54,584 nt of DNA from an uncultured Bacteroidota bacterium (GCA_903958045.1 CAJBRT010000215.1:1-54584), one strand, 5' to 3'. Counted from the stretch's first letter, positions 17,188 through 27,876 are shown. Numbers and translations are program-made. The notes: generated by a model from the letters alone, not told the origin.

Positions 17188-19059
17188 ATGGTCCCGCAAA
17201 ACCCTTCTCTAAGCGAAGTACATGAGTCGATAGACACCACGCTTCCCCGCAAAGGATGGCGCCGTATATTGGCCTATTTTGGCCCAGCTTATTTGGTGAG
17301 TGTAGGTTATATGGATCCAGGAAATTGGGCCACCGATTTACAAGGGGGTGCACAGTTTGGATACCAACTTATTTGGGTTTTGTTACTCAGTAATATCATG
17401 GCACTTTTATTACAAAGCTTGAGTGCTCGTTTGGGTATTGTGCGCAGACGCGATTTGGCTCAGGCCAATAGAGAAACCTATCCAGCTGCCGTTAATTTTT
17501 GCTTGTATATTTTAGCTGAAATAGCCATTGCCGCCACCGACTTGGCTGAAGTAGTAGGTATGGCTATTGGACTTCATTTGTTAACGGGGCTTCCGCTCAT
17601 ATGGGGTGTTGTAATTACCGTTGTCGATACCTTTTTATTTTTACTATTACAGCGTTATGGCATTAGAAAAATGGAAGCCTTTATTTTAGCACTTGTTGCT
17701 ACTATTGGCGTTTCTTTTTTTATTGAAATTTTAATTGCAGATCCTAATTTGGCGGAAGTAGCTACCGGATTTATTCCAACACCATTAACAGATGCCTCTT
17801 TATATATAGCCGTTGGTATTATTGGTGCTACTGTAATGCCGCATAATTTGTATTTGCATTCGGCGCTGGTGCAAACAAGAAAAATTGGTGCCGATCATAA
17901 AAGTATTAAACGCGCACTTAAGTATAATTTTATTGACAGTTTGGTTGCGCTTAACGCTGCGTTTTTTGTTAATGCGGCAATACTGGTTTTAGCGGCTACT
18001 GTTTTTTTTAAAACGGGTAATACAGAGGTAGCCCGTATTGAAGATGCGCACCGTTTATTACAACCTTTGCTGGGCACACATTTAGCACCGATATTATTTG
18101 CAGTAGCGCTGATTGCTGCTGGGCAAAGTTCTACAGTAACAGGTACGCTTGCTGGACAAATTGTAATGGAAGGCTATTTGCAAATTCGTTTAAACCCATG
18201 GTTACGCCGCCTACTTACACGCCTTATTGCCATTGGGCCTGCTGTATTTATTATTGGTATTTATGGTGAAGGGAAAGTAGATGATTTACTTGTGTTTAGT
18301 CAGGTACTATTAAGCGTGCAACTTGGATTTGCAGTGATACCACTTATTCATTTTGTAAGTGATAAAGAAAAGATGGGTGATTACGTGATCAAAAAATGGG
18401 TGCAAATAGCAGCATGGTTGGTGGCACTAATTTTAGTGGCACTTAATGGAAGACTGGTTTTACACGCTGCCCTCGATTTTATGAATAGTGATGCAACACT
18501 TGTGGCTAAGTTTGCGGTAGGACTTTTATTAACCGGGTTTGTGGTACTCTTTTTAATCATGACTTTTTATCCGGTCTTTAAAAAGAAACAGATTCCTGTA
18601 TCAAATATGCATGGCGATATTGTAGCGTTAGATAATTTAACCGTAAAGCCTACACAAAAAATTGGTATTGCACTCGATTTTACCCTCGCCGACGAAAAAT
18701 TAATTGCGCATGCACTGGCGCAAGGGCAGCAGGGTAGTAACTACATTTTAATTCATGTGGTGGAATCGGTATCAGCGCATTATTTGGGTGCTGCTAGTGA
18801 TGATGAAGAAACGAGGTTGGATCAAGAAAGACTATCGGAATATCAGCGTCAATTGGAGCAAAAAGGGTATCAAGTGACCACGGCCCTGGGCTTTAAAAAT
18901 AGGACAGCGGCCATTGTTAAAATTGTGGCCGATAATAAAGTGGATATGCTGGTAATGGGGGCCCACGGTCATAAGGGCATCAAAGACTATATTTTTGGCG
19001 AAACCATCGAATCAGTAAGGCATCAATTGAGCATTCCGGTACTAATTGTGAACGTTTAA
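17188..19059 (+). CDS. NRAMP-family divalent metal transporter fused to a C-terminal universal stress protein domain
   Basis: NRAMP motifs (GYMDPGNWATDLQGGAQFGY, GATVMPHNLYLHSALVQTR, AAGQSSTVTGTLAGQIVMEG) followed by UspA-like IGIALDFTLADEKLIAHAL…VDMLVMGAHGHKGIKDYIFGETIESVRHQLSIPVLIVNV. Confidence 0.93.
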   Translation: MVPQNPSLSEVHESIDTTLPRKGWRRILAYFGPAYLVSVGYMDPGNWATDLQGGAQFGYQLIWVLLLSNIMALLLQSLSARLGIVRRRDLAQANRETYPAAVNFCLYILAEIAIAATDLAEVVGMAIGLHLLTGLPLIWGVVITVVDTFLFLLLQRYGIRKMEAFILALVATIGVSFFIEILIADPNLAEVATGFIPTPLTDASLYIAVGIIGATVMPHNLYLHSALVQTRKIGADHKSIKRALKYNFIDSLVALNAAFFVNAAILVLAATVFFKTGNTEVARIEDAHRLLQPLLGTHLAPILFAVALIAAGQSSTVTGTLAGQIVMEGYLQIRLNPWLRRLLTRLIAIGPAVFIIGIYGEGKVDDLLVFSQVLLSVQLGFAVIPLIHFVSDKEKMGDYVIKKWVQIAAWLVALILVALNGRLVLHAALDFMNSDATLVAKFAVGLLLTGFVVLFLIMTFYPVFKKKQIPVSNMHGDIVALDNLTVKPTQKIGIALDFTLADEKLIAHALAQGQQGSNYILIHVVESVSAHYLGAASDDEETRLDQERLSEYQRQLEQKGYQVTTALGFKNRTAAIVKIVADNKVDMLVMGAHGHKGIKDYIFGETIESVRHQLSIPVLIVNV

Positions 19060-19074
19060 TGCCCTAGAAATCAC

Positions 19075-19082
19075 TACCTTTG
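19075..19082 (+). promoter_or_regulatory. -7 element TACCTTTG upstream of icd
   Basis: Matches TAnnTTTG, 27 nt before the ATG. Confidence 0.5.
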
Positions 19083-19109
19083 TGGCCTTAAAAATCAAAA
19101 TTGTAAACC

Positions 19110-20339
19110 ATGGCGCAAAAAATTAAAGTGGCTAATCCAGTTGTTGAATTGGATGGTGATGAGATGACACGTATCATCTGGAAATTTATCAAAGACAAAT
19201 TAATTTTACCCTACCTAGAAATCGATATTAAGTATTACGATTTAGGTATGGAATATAGAGATGAAACCAACGACCAGGTTACCATTGATGCAGCAAATGC
19301 CATCAAGCAGTATGGTGTAGGTATTAAATGTGCTACGATTACTCCAGACGAGCAAAGAGTGGAAGAGTTTAAGTTAAAGCAAATGTGGAAGAGCCCGAAC
19401 GGAACCATCCGTAACATTTTAGATGGTACTGTGTTTCGTGAGCCAATCGTTTGTAGCAACGTGCCACGTCTTGTTCCAAACTGGACAGCACCTATTTGTA
19501 TTGGTCGTCACGCATTTGGTGATCAGTACCGTGCTACAGATTTTGTAACGAAGGGTAAAGGTAAATTAACCGTGAAGTTTGAAGGGGAAGATGGTACCGT
19601 TCAAGAATTTGAAGTGTTTAACTTTAAAGGGGATGGCGTTGCCATGGCCATGTACAATACTGACGAAAGTATTTTTGGTTTTGCAAGAGCTTGTTTTAAC
19701 CAAGCGCTTGTTAAAAAATGGCCTTTGTATTTATCTACAAAAAATACCATCCTTAAAAAATATGATGGTCGCTTTAAAGATATTTTTGAAGAAGTATACC
19801 AAAATGAGTTTAAAGCGAAGTACGCCGAAGCTGGTATCACTTACGAACACCGCTTAATTGATGACATGGTAGCGAGTGCTTTAAAGTGGAACGGTAATTT
19901 TGTATGGGCTTGTAAAAACTATGATGGTGATGTACAATCAGATACAGTAGCGCAAGGTTTTGGATCACTTGGATTAATGACTTCTACGCTTGTTACACCG
20001 GATGGTAAAGTAATGGAAGCAGAAGCAGCACACGGTACTGTTACGCGTCACTACAGAGAGCACCAAAAAGGTAAGCCAACGTCTACAAACCCTATTGCAT
20101 CTATCTTTGCATGGACAAGAGGTTTAGAATTTAGAGGAATGCTCGATAACAACCAAGAGCTTATTAAATTTTGTCATGCACTAGAAGCGGTTTGCGTAGA
20201 AACAGTAGAGAGTGGCAAAATGACCAAAGATTTAGCGGTTTGTATCCATGGTAATAAAGTAAACCACGGCGAACATTATTTATACACCGAAGAGTTTTTA
20301 GATGCACTCGATCAAAACTTGAAAGTGAAACTTGGATAA
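19110..20339 (+). CDS. icd: NADP-dependent isocitrate dehydrogenase
   Basis: [90 protein letters not shown]. Confidence 0.96.
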   Translation: MAQKIKVANPVVELDGDEMTRIIWKFIKDKLILPYLEIDIKYYDLGMEYRDETNDQVTIDAANAIKQYGVGIKCATITPDEQRVEEFKLKQMWKSPNGTIRNILDGTVFREPIVCSNVPRLVPNWTAPICIGRHAFGDQYRATDFVTKGKGKLTVKFEGEDGTVQEFEVFNFKGDGVAMAMYNTDESIFGFARACFNQALVKKWPLYLSTKNTILKKYDGRFKDIFEEVYQNEFKAKYAEAGITYEHRLIDDMVASALKWNGNFVWACKNYDGDVQSDTVAQGFGSLGLMTSTLVTPDGKVMEAEAAHGTVTRHYREHQKGKPTSTNPIASIFAWTRGLEFRGMLDNNQELIKFCHALEAVCVETVESGKMTKDLAVCIHGNKVNHGEHYLYTEEFLDALDQNLKVKLG

Positions 20340-20358
20340 TAACTAAGTATAACAGCAT

Positions 20359-20394
20359 AAAAAAAAGACGTTGAATTTTCAACGTCTTTTTTTT
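20359..20394. terminator. Bidirectional terminator between convergent icd and smpB
   Basis: AAAAAAAAGACGTTGAA-TT-TTCAACGTCTTTTTTTT. Confidence 0.9.
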
Positions 20395-20833
20395 ATTTTA
20401 AAAACCTTTTGATTTCTTTTTCTACATCGCGCGCTTTAATCGTTTCTCTTTTATCGTGTAGTTTTTTACCTTTTCCAAGTCCTATTTCTACTTTCACTAA
20501 ATTTTTATCGGTAAAAAAAACGCGGAGCGGTATAATGGTATATCCTTTTTCTTTTAAACGACCCTCAATTTTTTTTAATTCCTTTTTGTTGAGTAATAGT
20601 TTGCGGTCATGAACGGCGATATGGTTGTTGGCAGTGCCGTGGGAGTATGAGGCAATAAAAAGTCCGCGCATCCAAAGCTCACCATCATCAAACAAGCAAA
20701 AGGCGTCGTTGAAACTAAGCTTACCATCCCTAATCGATTTTACTTCGGTACCTAGCAAAACAATACCGGCCACATATTTATCTTCGATGTGGTAGTTAAA
20801 GTAAGCCTGCCGGTTGTTCATTTCGTTTGCCAT
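20393..20833 (-). CDS. smpB: SsrA-binding protein SmpB
   Basis: NRQAYFNYHIEDKYVAGIVLLGTEVKSIRDGKLSFNDAFCLF… LGKGKKLHDKRETIKARD. Confidence 0.97.
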   Translation of the reverse strand: MANEMNNRQAYFNYHIEDKYVAGIVLLGTEVKSIRDGKLSFNDAFCLFDDGELWMRGLFIASYSHGTANNHIAVHDRKLLLNKKELKKIEGRLKEKGYTIIPLRVFFTDKNLVKVEIGLGKGKKLHDKRETIKARDVEKEIKRFLK

Positions 20834-20843
20834 GGGATATATG

Positions 20844-21764
20844 TTACCCCTTAAACAACACCGCTAATTGAGCTAGTTTTTCTTTTAAATTTTTTCGCTC
20901 TACAATGAAGTCTAAAAAGCCGTGCTCCAATAAGAATTCACTTCTTTGGAATCCGGGTGGTAAGTCTTTTTTGATCGTTTCTTTAATAACCCTAGGTCCT
21001 GCAAAACCAATCAGTGCGCCTGGTTCAGCGATATTTAAATCACCAAGCATACCAAAGCTTGCAGAGATACCACCAAAAGTAGGATCTGTAAGAAGGGAAA
21101 TAAATGGTAAGCCAGCGTCCGATAGTTGAGAAAGTTTACCGCTTGTTTTTGCAAGTTGCATTAAGCTGTAAGCACTTTCCATCATGCGGGCACCGCCACT
21201 TTTACTAATGACTAAATAGGGTAGTTTGTGCTCGATGCAATAGTCTACTGCACGGCTAAATTTTTCACCCATCACACTACCTAACGAGCCTCCAATAAAT
21301 TCAAAATCCATACATGCAATCACGTACCCTTCGCCCACTAAGGTGCCGGTTGCTACGCGCATAGAATCTTTTAGATCTGTGGCGGCATGAATATCGTCGA
21401 GTCTTTTTTGGTAAGGCTTTAAATCGGTAAAGCCAAGGGCGTCTTTACTTTTGATATTGTCAAAAAGCTCAGTGTACTTACCATCATCAAATAAGATGTC
21501 AAAATATTCTTGACTACCAATGCGGTGGTGGTGGTTACAGTTACTGCACACATACAAGTTTTCTGCAAGCTCGTTGGTGGTTGAAATATGATTACACTCC
21601 GGACATTTGTTCCAAAGCCCTTCGGGAGTTTCTTTTTTATCTGCGGTGGAGGTTAAAATACCTTTGCGAATACGCTTAAACCAACGTGGTTTAGCATTTT
21701 CTTGCTCTTGCAATTCTTCGCCGGTTAAATTGGCCTCAAAATCTTCTTCTCGTTCTTTTTTCAT
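20844..21764 (-). CDS. accD: Acetyl-CoA carboxylase carboxyltransferase subunit beta
   Basis: Zinc ribbon [30 protein letters not shown] and carboxyltransferase core [23 protein letters not shown]. Confidence 0.96.
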   Translation of the reverse strand: MKKEREEDFEANLTGEELQEQENAKPRWFKRIRKGILTSTADKKETPEGLWNKCPECNHISTTNELAENLYVCSNCNHHHRIGSQEYFDILFDDGKYTELFDNIKSKDALGFTDLKPYQKRLDDIHAATDLKDSMRVATGTLVGEGYVIACMDFEFIGGSLGSVMGEKFSRAVDYCIEHKLPYLVISKSGGARMMESAYSLMQLAKTSGKLSQLSDAGLPFISLLTDPTFGGISASFGMLGDLNIAEPGALIGFAGPRVIKETIKKDLPPGFQRSEFLLEHGFLDFIVERKNLKEKLAQLAVLFKG

Positions 21765-21796
21765 AGGGGCAACCTTTACATATGAAGTGAAATAGA

Positions 21797-22864
21797 CTAA
21801 GCGTTTCTGTTGATACAGTTTAAATCTTCGAAGGCAAGTTCTAAGCGTTTGCTAAAGCTTTCTTCGCCTTTACGTAACCAAACTCTTGGGTCGTAATATT
21901 TTTTGTTGGGTTTATCGGCCCCTTCTGGATTACCTAATTGTGCTTGAAGGTAAGGTTCGTTTTTCTTGTAGAATTCGTTGATACCTTCCCAGAAAGCCCA
22001 TTGTAAATCGGTGTCAATATTCATTTTGATGGCACCATATCCAATCGCTTCTCTGATTTGATGCTGCGGAGAACCACTACCACCATGGAATACAAAGTAT
22101 ACAGGTTTTTCTGCGGTGTTGAATTCTTTTTGAATATGGATTTGGCTATTGTGTAAAATGTCAGGACGAAGTTCTACGTTACCTGGGCTATATACGCCGT
22201 GTACGTTACCAAAAGCAGCAGCCACGGTAAAGAGGTTACCCACTTTGCTAAGTTCTTTATATGAGTATGCAACGTGTTCTGGTTGCGTATATAATTTATC
22301 GTTTTCTACACCGCTATTGTCTACGCCGTCTTCTTCACCACCGGTAACACCAAGTTCTATTTCGATGCTCATGCCAAGTGGCGCCATGCGTTTGTAAAAT
22401 GCAACTGAGGTTTCAATATTTTCTTCTAGTGATTCTTCAGATAAATCAAGCATGTGTGAACTAAAAAGGGGTTGACCTTTTTCTTTGTGAAAAGCTTCAC
22501 CAGCATCTAACAAACCACTAATCCATGGAAGCCATTTTTTAGAAGCATGATCGGTGTGAAGTACCACAGGTACGCCATAATGTTTGGCTACGTTATGAAT
22601 GTGTAAAGCGCCAGAAACAGCACCAGCAATATTGGCTTGTAACTGATCGTTTGGCATACCCTTACCCGCAATAAATTGCGCGCCACCATTTGAAAACTGA
22701 ATGATAACAGGTGAGTTAACTTTAGCAGCCGTTTCGAGGGTTGCATTGATATTATTGGTGCCAATAGTATTTACGGCAGGAAGTGCAAATTGATTGTTTT
22801 TTGCGTCGTTGTATAAGTTTTCTAATTCTTCTCCAAATAAGACGCCAGCTCTGTACTTTTTCAT
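21797..22864 (-). CDS. fbaA: Class II fructose-bisphosphate aldolase
   Basis: [64 protein letters not shown]; start [14 protein letters not shown]. Confidence 0.95.
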   Translation of the reverse strand: MKKYRAGVLFGEELENLYNDAKNNQFALPAVNTIGTNNINATLETAAKVNSPVIIQFSNGGAQFIAGKGMPNDQLQANIAGAVSGALHIHNVAKHYGVPVVLHTDHASKKWLPWISGLLDAGEAFHKEKGQPLFSSHMLDLSEESLEENIETSVAFYKRMAPLGMSIEIELGVTGGEEDGVDNSGVENDKLYTQPEHVAYSYKELSKVGNLFTVAAAFGNVHGVYSPGNVELRPDILHNSQIHIQKEFNTAEKPVYFVFHGGSGSPQHQIREAIGYGAIKMNIDTDLQWAFWEGINEFYKKNEPYLQAQLGNPEGADKPNKKYYDPRVWLRKGEESFSKRLELAFEDLNCINRNA

Positions 22865-22982
22865 GTGTATTAATTCTATAATGTTTCTTATAAATATGAG
22901 GGTGCAAGATACTTTATTGCCCCCAAACACCTGTTAGCTTTTATCCCCTAAAACTGCTCCATAAAAAGGCGTATTTGACCTT

Positions 22983-24338
22983 TTATTTCGTAAGGCTTTG
23001 AATCACATCATACTTGGTAACGATGTGGAAATCACCCTTTTCGTCCTTTGCAATTACAGCCCCGTTTTTTTGGTTGATTAACGTGCCTAGTTTTTCTACC
23101 GGCGTTAAAAAATCGACAACCGGGTAGGACGGTTCCATAACACTTTGTACCGATTGATTTTTGATATCTGGGTTGGTAAATATTTGTTGAAAGAGTCCAT
23201 TTTCACTGAGGGATCCCACAATGTTATGTGCATCCATTACAGGGATATGTTCGATGTCATATTTTTTCATGAGTGCAACAGCTTCTGCAATTAAATGATC
23301 TGGAGAAACGGTAATTAATTTTTGCCCAGCTCTACCACTCACGATGTCTTTAAATGTTTTCACGTCTAAAAATCCACGCTCCATCATCCACTCATCGTTG
23401 TAAATTTTTCCTACATATCTGCTACCGTGGTCATGAAAAATACACACCACAACATCGGTAGGTTTTAATTCGGTTTTCAGTAGTTGTAAACCTTGCAAAC
23501 AACTACCTGCACTATATCCACAAAAGAGTCCTTCTTCTTTTGCAATGCGGCGGGCCATTACAGCGCCGTCTTTATCGGTTACTTGAATAAACTTATCAAT
23601 CACGCTCATGTCATAGTTTTGAGGCACAAAGTCTTCCCCAAAACCTTCTGAAATATACGGATGTACTTCGTTCATGTCTATCTCACCCGTGTTGTAATAT
23701 TTTGTAAGTAAAGAACCGTATACATCAACTGCCCATATTTTAATATTTGGATTTTTTTCTTTCAGATACATGGCTGTGCCCGTAATGGTTCCGCCCGTTC
23801 CGGCCGTACAAATTAAGTGTGTAATTTTACCTTCTGTTTGTTCCCAAATTTCTGGACCCGTAGATTCGTAATGCGCTTGTCTGTTGGCCAAATTATCGTA
23901 CTGATTCATGTACATCGAATTGGGTATTTCTTGCCCGAGTCTTTTTGCAACACTATAATAACTGCGTGGATCTTCTGGCAAAACATTGGTAGGGCAAACG
24001 ATTACTTCGGCGCCTACGGCTTTTAAAATATCTGCTTTTTCTTTAGACTGTTTATCGGTGGTTACAAAAATGCATTTGTAACCTTTAACGCATGCTGCTA
24101 GTGCAAGGCCCATACCGGTGTTGCCACTGGTGCCTTCAATAATCGTACCACCTGGTTTTAATTTTCCTTCGGCTTCTGCAACTTCTACCATTTTAAGCGC
24201 CATACGGTCTTTGATAGAATTGCCCGGATTAAAATAATCTACTTTGGCTAGTATGGTGCCTGGCCAGCCTTTGGTTATTTTATTGAGCTTGATAATAGGG
24301 GTGTTACCAATGGTTTCTAATACATTATTCAGCCACAT
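22983..24338 (-). CDS. Cystathionine beta-synthase with C-terminal CBS domain pair
   Basis: PLP fold (NPGNSIKDRMALKMVEVAE, EGTSGNTGMGLALAACVKGYKCIFVTTDKQSKEK) plus CBS domain region. Confidence 0.9.
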   Translation of the reverse strand: MWLNNVLETIGNTPIIKLNKITKGWPGTILAKVDYFNPGNSIKDRMALKMVEVAEAEGKLKPGGTIIEGTSGNTGMGLALAACVKGYKCIFVTTDKQSKEKADILKAVGAEVIVCPTNVLPEDPRSYYSVAKRLGQEIPNSMYMNQYDNLANRQAHYESTGPEIWEQTEGKITHLICTAGTGGTITGTAMYLKEKNPNIKIWAVDVYGSLLTKYYNTGEIDMNEVHPYISEGFGEDFVPQNYDMSVIDKFIQVTDKDGAVMARRIAKEEGLFCGYSAGSCLQGLQLLKTELKPTDVVVCIFHDHGSRYVGKIYNDEWMMERGFLDVKTFKDIVSGRAGQKLITVSPDHLIAEAVALMKKYDIEHIPVMDAHNIVGSLSENGLFQQIFTNPDIKNQSVQSVMEPSYPVVDFLTPVEKLGTLINQKNGAVIAKDEKGDFHIVTKYDVIQSLTK

Positions 24339-24362
24339 ACAATGCTAACATTTGTTTGCTTA

Positions 24363-24370
24363 CAAAGATA
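24363..24370 (-). promoter_or_regulatory. -7 element TATCTTTG upstream of cystathionine beta-synthase
   Basis: Matches TAnnTTTG, 24 nt before the ATG. Confidence 0.5.
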
Positions 24371-24399
24371 AAGGAAAGGAGTGGTTAATGAATAGGGGC

Positions 24400-25344
24400 T
24401 TATGCCGTAAAGTTTTCGGCAATTTTATTGCAAAAACCCGTTTCTAGCATTTGAACGGCAAGCGCAATGCTGTTATGAAACGCAGTAGCGGTACTTATAC
24501 CGTGGCTAATGATAACGGGCCTCGCAACGCCAAGTACTGGAAGGCCACCGTAGTTTTCGAAATGAAGGCGTTTAAAATACGCGTCTTCTCCGTGGCCACG
24601 CTCTGCGGCAATGGTATGTAATGATTCGGCTAATTTAAGCGCAATATTTCCTGTGAATCCATCGCATACCGTAACGTTTGCTTTGGGTGTTAAAATATCA
24701 CGTCCTTCGATGTTGCCAATAAAATGTATTTGCTTGTTTTGTTGAAGCAGTGGGTAAGTGGCTTGTGCCAGCGCGTTGCCTTTGCCTTCTTCTTCACCAA
24801 TATTTAAAAGTCCAACGGTTGGATTTTTAACGCCCATCATAATGCTTGCATACAAGCTTCCTAAAATAGCAAATTGATTGAGCTGTTCAGGTTTACAATC
24901 GGCATTGAGTCCTACGTCTACTAAAATACCCGTTGATCCATCCGATTTAGGCATGGTAGCACCAATAGTTGGGCGTAAAACACCAGGGATTGCTTTGATG
25001 GTAAACATAGCACCCACTAGCATAGCGCCGGTATTACCCGCACTCATAAACGCGTCAATTTTACCTTCAGCTAATAACTGAAAACCGATGGCAATTGAAG
25101 ACTGAGGTTTTTCTTTGAGTGCTTTGGCTGGATGCTCGTTGTAGCCAATATTTTGTGAGGCATGTACTAAATGCAAATTAGGTGATGTAACCTGGTGTTC
25201 CTCTAAAAGAGGCTTTACCAAAGCTTCATCACCTATGCAGTATAGGTTGACATTTGTATTGTGTATAGCTAAATAAGATTTGACTCCTTTAACCGCTTCG
25301 AGCGGTGCAAAGTCTCCACCCATCATGTCTATACCAATATTCAT
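24400..25344 (-). CDS. plsX: Phosphate acyltransferase PlsX
   Basis: MNIGIDMMGGDFAPLEAVKG, AFMSAGNTGAMLVGAMF, DGFTGNIALKLAE; ATG at 25344 (ORF track used an upstream TTG). Confidence 0.95.
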   Translation of the reverse strand: MNIGIDMMGGDFAPLEAVKGVKSYLAIHNTNVNLYCIGDEALVKPLLEEHQVTSPNLHLVHASQNIGYNEHPAKALKEKPQSSIAIGFQLLAEGKIDAFMSAGNTGAMLVGAMFTIKAIPGVLRPTIGATMPKSDGSTGILVDVGLNADCKPEQLNQFAILGSLYASIMMGVKNPTVGLLNIGEEEGKGNALAQATYPLLQQNKQIHFIGNIEGRDILTPKANVTVCDGFTGNIALKLAESLHTIAAERGHGEDAYFKRLHFENYGGLPVLGVARPVIISHGISTATAFHNSIALAVQMLETGFCNKIAENFTA

Positions 25345-25397
25345 GCGCAATATTTTAAGTTCGTGAATTGAACTAAAAGTAAGGCTTAGTTATGGAA

Positions 25398-25592
25398 CTA
25401 GGCTTTAAGTGGTGCTTTTTCAGCAACTAACTTTCCTTTGTAGAACAATTTACCTTCACTTACGTGAGCGCGGTGACGCACATGTGTTTCACCAGTAGTG
25501 CTGTCTTTACTTAAAGTAACTTCTTGCGCTACATAGTGTGTTCTTCTTTTTGCGCTACGTTGTTGCGAATGTCTGCGTTTAGGATTCGGCAT
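25398..25592 (-). CDS. rpmF: 50S ribosomal protein L32
   Basis: MPNPKRRHSQQRSAKRRTHY, position between plsX and DUF177. Confidence 0.96.
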   Translation of the reverse strand: MPNPKRRHSQQRSAKRRTHYVAQEVTLSKDSTTGETHVRHRAHVSEGKLFYKGKLVAEKAPLKA

Positions 25593-25641
25593 ATCTCGAA
25601 ATTTTGAGTATTAATCTATGTTGTTTATTCGTTTACTTTTT

Positions 25642-26208
25642 TTAATCTTTTTTGTTTGCGTCTTTTCCCAAGTTTTTAAATTGGTCGAGACCCTTCCATA
25701 CCGTGGTATGTGTATCTGCGTTTGCGTTCCTTTTCATTTGCTCCAGCTTTTCTAACACGCTAGGATTGCATCCGGTGGTTCCGTTGGGTAGGTCTTTGCA
25801 TTTTTTTTGAAGTGGAATACTGAGGTTGATAAACTCAAAAATCCAATCACTTACATGCAGGTGGCTTTCGGTTCTGCTGATGTAAAAAACATCAGGATCT
25901 TCTTCTTGCTCGTTAAGGGTATCTGGTTCATCTACAAGTTTAACTATGATTTTAAACTCGTCCCATAACTGCAAAGGAAGGTCGTCGCCACACCTATCAC
26001 AAGAAGATTCCAATTGGCCATCAACGTCAAATTTGAGAAGCATAAAACCATTGTTTTTTTCAAGGTTTAATTTGACAGTAGCGGCACAATTTTTAAAATC
26101 TTGTGCTCCATAAGGTACAAAGAACTGGTCCTTAATTTGGTATTCAAACAAATGATTCCCCGGCTTCAATCCCACAAATGCTATCTCGTATTCCCGCCGA
26201 TGACTCAT
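25642..26208 (-). CDS. DUF177/YceD-family protein
   Basis: CDRCGDDLPLQLWDEFKIIVKL and the conserved DUF177-rpmF-plsX order. Confidence 0.88.
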   Translation of the reverse strand: MSHRREYEIAFVGLKPGNHLFEYQIKDQFFVPYGAQDFKNCAATVKLNLEKNNGFMLLKFDVDGQLESSCDRCGDDLPLQLWDEFKIIVKLVDEPDTLNEQEEDPDVFYISRTESHLHVSDWIFEFINLSIPLQKKCKDLPNGTTGCNPSVLEKLEQMKRNANADTHTTVWKGLDQFKNLGKDANKKD

Positions 26209-26228
26209 AACCGATTTTTAAGGGTTGG

Positions 26229-26236
26229 CAAAGTTA
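26229..26236 (-). promoter_or_regulatory. -7 element TAACTTTG upstream of the DUF177-rpmF-plsX operon
   Basis: Matches TAnnTTTG, 20 nt before the ATG. Confidence 0.5.
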
Positions 26237-26243
26237 GGTCAAA

Positions 26244-27368
26244 ATGACGGAAGTCCCAAAGGAAAATGGGATATTTGTAGACATGAAAATATTTTTTATT
26301 TGCGGGGCTTTGACATTGCTACTCATGGGCTTTGGCTATTTCCCGGCCCAGGTAGAGGGGTGGTATAGCGGGCAGCTATATCCAGTGCTGCTAACCCTGC
26401 GGCTTTGGCTAACGGCCCGGGTGCCCTTTAGCATTGGAGATTTACTTTATATAATTGTGTTTATATACTTGATTTATAAGTTAATAGGAGGTTTAATTAC
26501 AATTAAAAAAGAAGGTGTAAAAAGAGAGAAGCTATGGCGCGCCAGCGCCATCATCCTACTTGTTTGGATATCGTTTAAACTATTATGGGGGCTAAATTAT
26601 GACCGCTTGGGTGCGGGGCATCTGCTCCAAATTGAGCAAAAAGCGTATTCGGGTGCAGCGGTAACTAGCCTCGTAAACGAGCTGATTGATAGCCTTAATA
26701 GCACCAGAAAACAACTATCTGAGGCAAAAATACAAGTAGATACCCTCCCCGTGGGTAACCCAGCGCCTTATTTTAGCTGGGCACTGGAGGCCTACCAAAC
26801 AGCAAAAACCAGCTATTCTTTTTTGCCGGTTAATGCCCCAAGGGTAAAAGCAACCCTTTTTAACCCGCTCGCAGATTATGTGGGGTTTACAGGATATTTT
26901 AACCCATTTACCGCAGAAGGTCAGGTTCGCACCGATATGCCCGGATTAGAGTTGCCTTTTGTGGCCTGTCACGAAACGGCGCATATGCTAGGCTTTGCCA
27001 GTGAGTCGGAAGCCAACCTTATTGGCTATTTGGTCGCTACTAAAAGCAGTAACCCGTATGTGCGGTATAGTGCTTACAACGAAATATTTACCTACGCCCA
27101 GCGGGAGCAGTTGGGCATGATGGCGCAGGGAAAAGATTCGGTAGGGTTTATGGGGGCGGTGGCGCACAATAGAGCACGCCTTGACACCCTGGTAAAGCAG
27201 GACCGTAAAGCGGTGCGCAGGTTTTTTAATAGACACCGCAGCAGCGTGGCGCCCATTATGTCTAGTGTGTATGAACAGTATTTGTTTTTAAACAAACAAA
27301 ATGCAGGACTCAAAAGTTATGACGAAGTAATTGGTTGGCTCATCGATATGAAACGAGAAAAAAAATAA
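26244..27368 (+). CDS. DUF3810-like membrane protein with an HExxH motif
   Basis: N-terminal TM segments and VACHETAHMLGFASESEANLIGYL; true start may be ATG 26283 (MKIFFICGALTLLLMG). Confidence 0.8.
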   Translation: MTEVPKENGIFVDMKIFFICGALTLLLMGFGYFPAQVEGWYSGQLYPVLLTLRLWLTARVPFSIGDLLYIIVFIYLIYKLIGGLITIKKEGVKREKLWRASAIILLVWISFKLLWGLNYDRLGAGHLLQIEQKAYSGAAVTSLVNELIDSLNSTRKQLSEAKIQVDTLPVGNPAPYFSWALEAYQTAKTSYSFLPVNAPRVKATLFNPLADYVGFTGYFNPFTAEGQVRTDMPGLELPFVACHETAHMLGFASESEANLIGYLVATKSSNPYVRYSAYNEIFTYAQREQLGMMAQGKDSVGFMGAVAHNRARLDTLVKQDRKAVRRFFNRHRSSVAPIMSSVYEQYLFLNKQNAGLKSYDEVIGWLIDMKREKK

Positions 27369-27370
27369 AT

Positions 27371-27841
27371 ATGAACAATACGCTAAAAGCAGTGCTCTCT
27401 ATTTCTCTATGTTTTGTGCTTGGATCTAGTGGAGGACTCATCACCATCAACGAAATACCAGGCTGGTATGCCACACTTCAAAAGCCTAGTTTTAATCCAC
27501 CCAATTGGCTTTTTGGTCCGGTATGGACGGCGCTGTATATTATGATGGGTGTATCGTTTTATTTGGTGTGGCGCACGCCGCCTTCGGCGGCGCGCAAAAA
27601 AGCGCTACGCGCTTTTTTGGTTCAGTTTGCACTGAACTGCGCCTGGACGCCAGTATTTTTTGCGCTGCATCAACTTGGTGCAGCTCTTGTAGTGATAGTA
27701 CTTATGTGGACCGCTATACTGCGCACAATTTTCCTATTCGCTCCATTTTCAAAAACGGCGTCGTGGTTACTCGTCCCTTATATTAGTTGGGTGAGTTTTG
27801 CAACACTATTAAATGCTGCGATCTGGTGGCTGAACAAATAA
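27371..27841 (+). CDS. tspO: TspO/MBR family protein
   Basis: GWYATLQKPSFNPPNWLFGPVWTALYIMMGVSFYLVWR, LNCAWTPVFFALHQLG; ATG 2 nt after the previous stop. Confidence 0.93.
   Translation: MNNTLKAVLSISLCFVLGSSGGLITINEIPGWYATLQKPSFNPPNWLFGPVWTALYIMMGVSFYLVWRTPPSAARKKALRAFLVQFALNCAWTPVFFALHQLGAALVVIVLMWTAILRTIFLFAPFSKTASWLLVPYISWVSFATLLNAAIWWLNK
27571..27618 (+). repeat. Two consecutive perfect hairpins inside tspO, the second terminator-like
   Basis: CGCCGCC-TTC-GGCGGCG (27576-27592) then AAAAAAGCGC-TAC-GCGCTTTTTT (27596-27618). Confidence 0.85.
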
Positions 27842-27876
27842 TAAATTAAACACGCAATTGTTGCGCAAAACCTGCA

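Noticed and set aside
26534-26551. ATGGCGC-GCCA-GCGCCAT hairpin in the DUF3810 gene
   Set aside because: Short 7-bp stem without a T tract; noted only as another GC-rich coding dyad.
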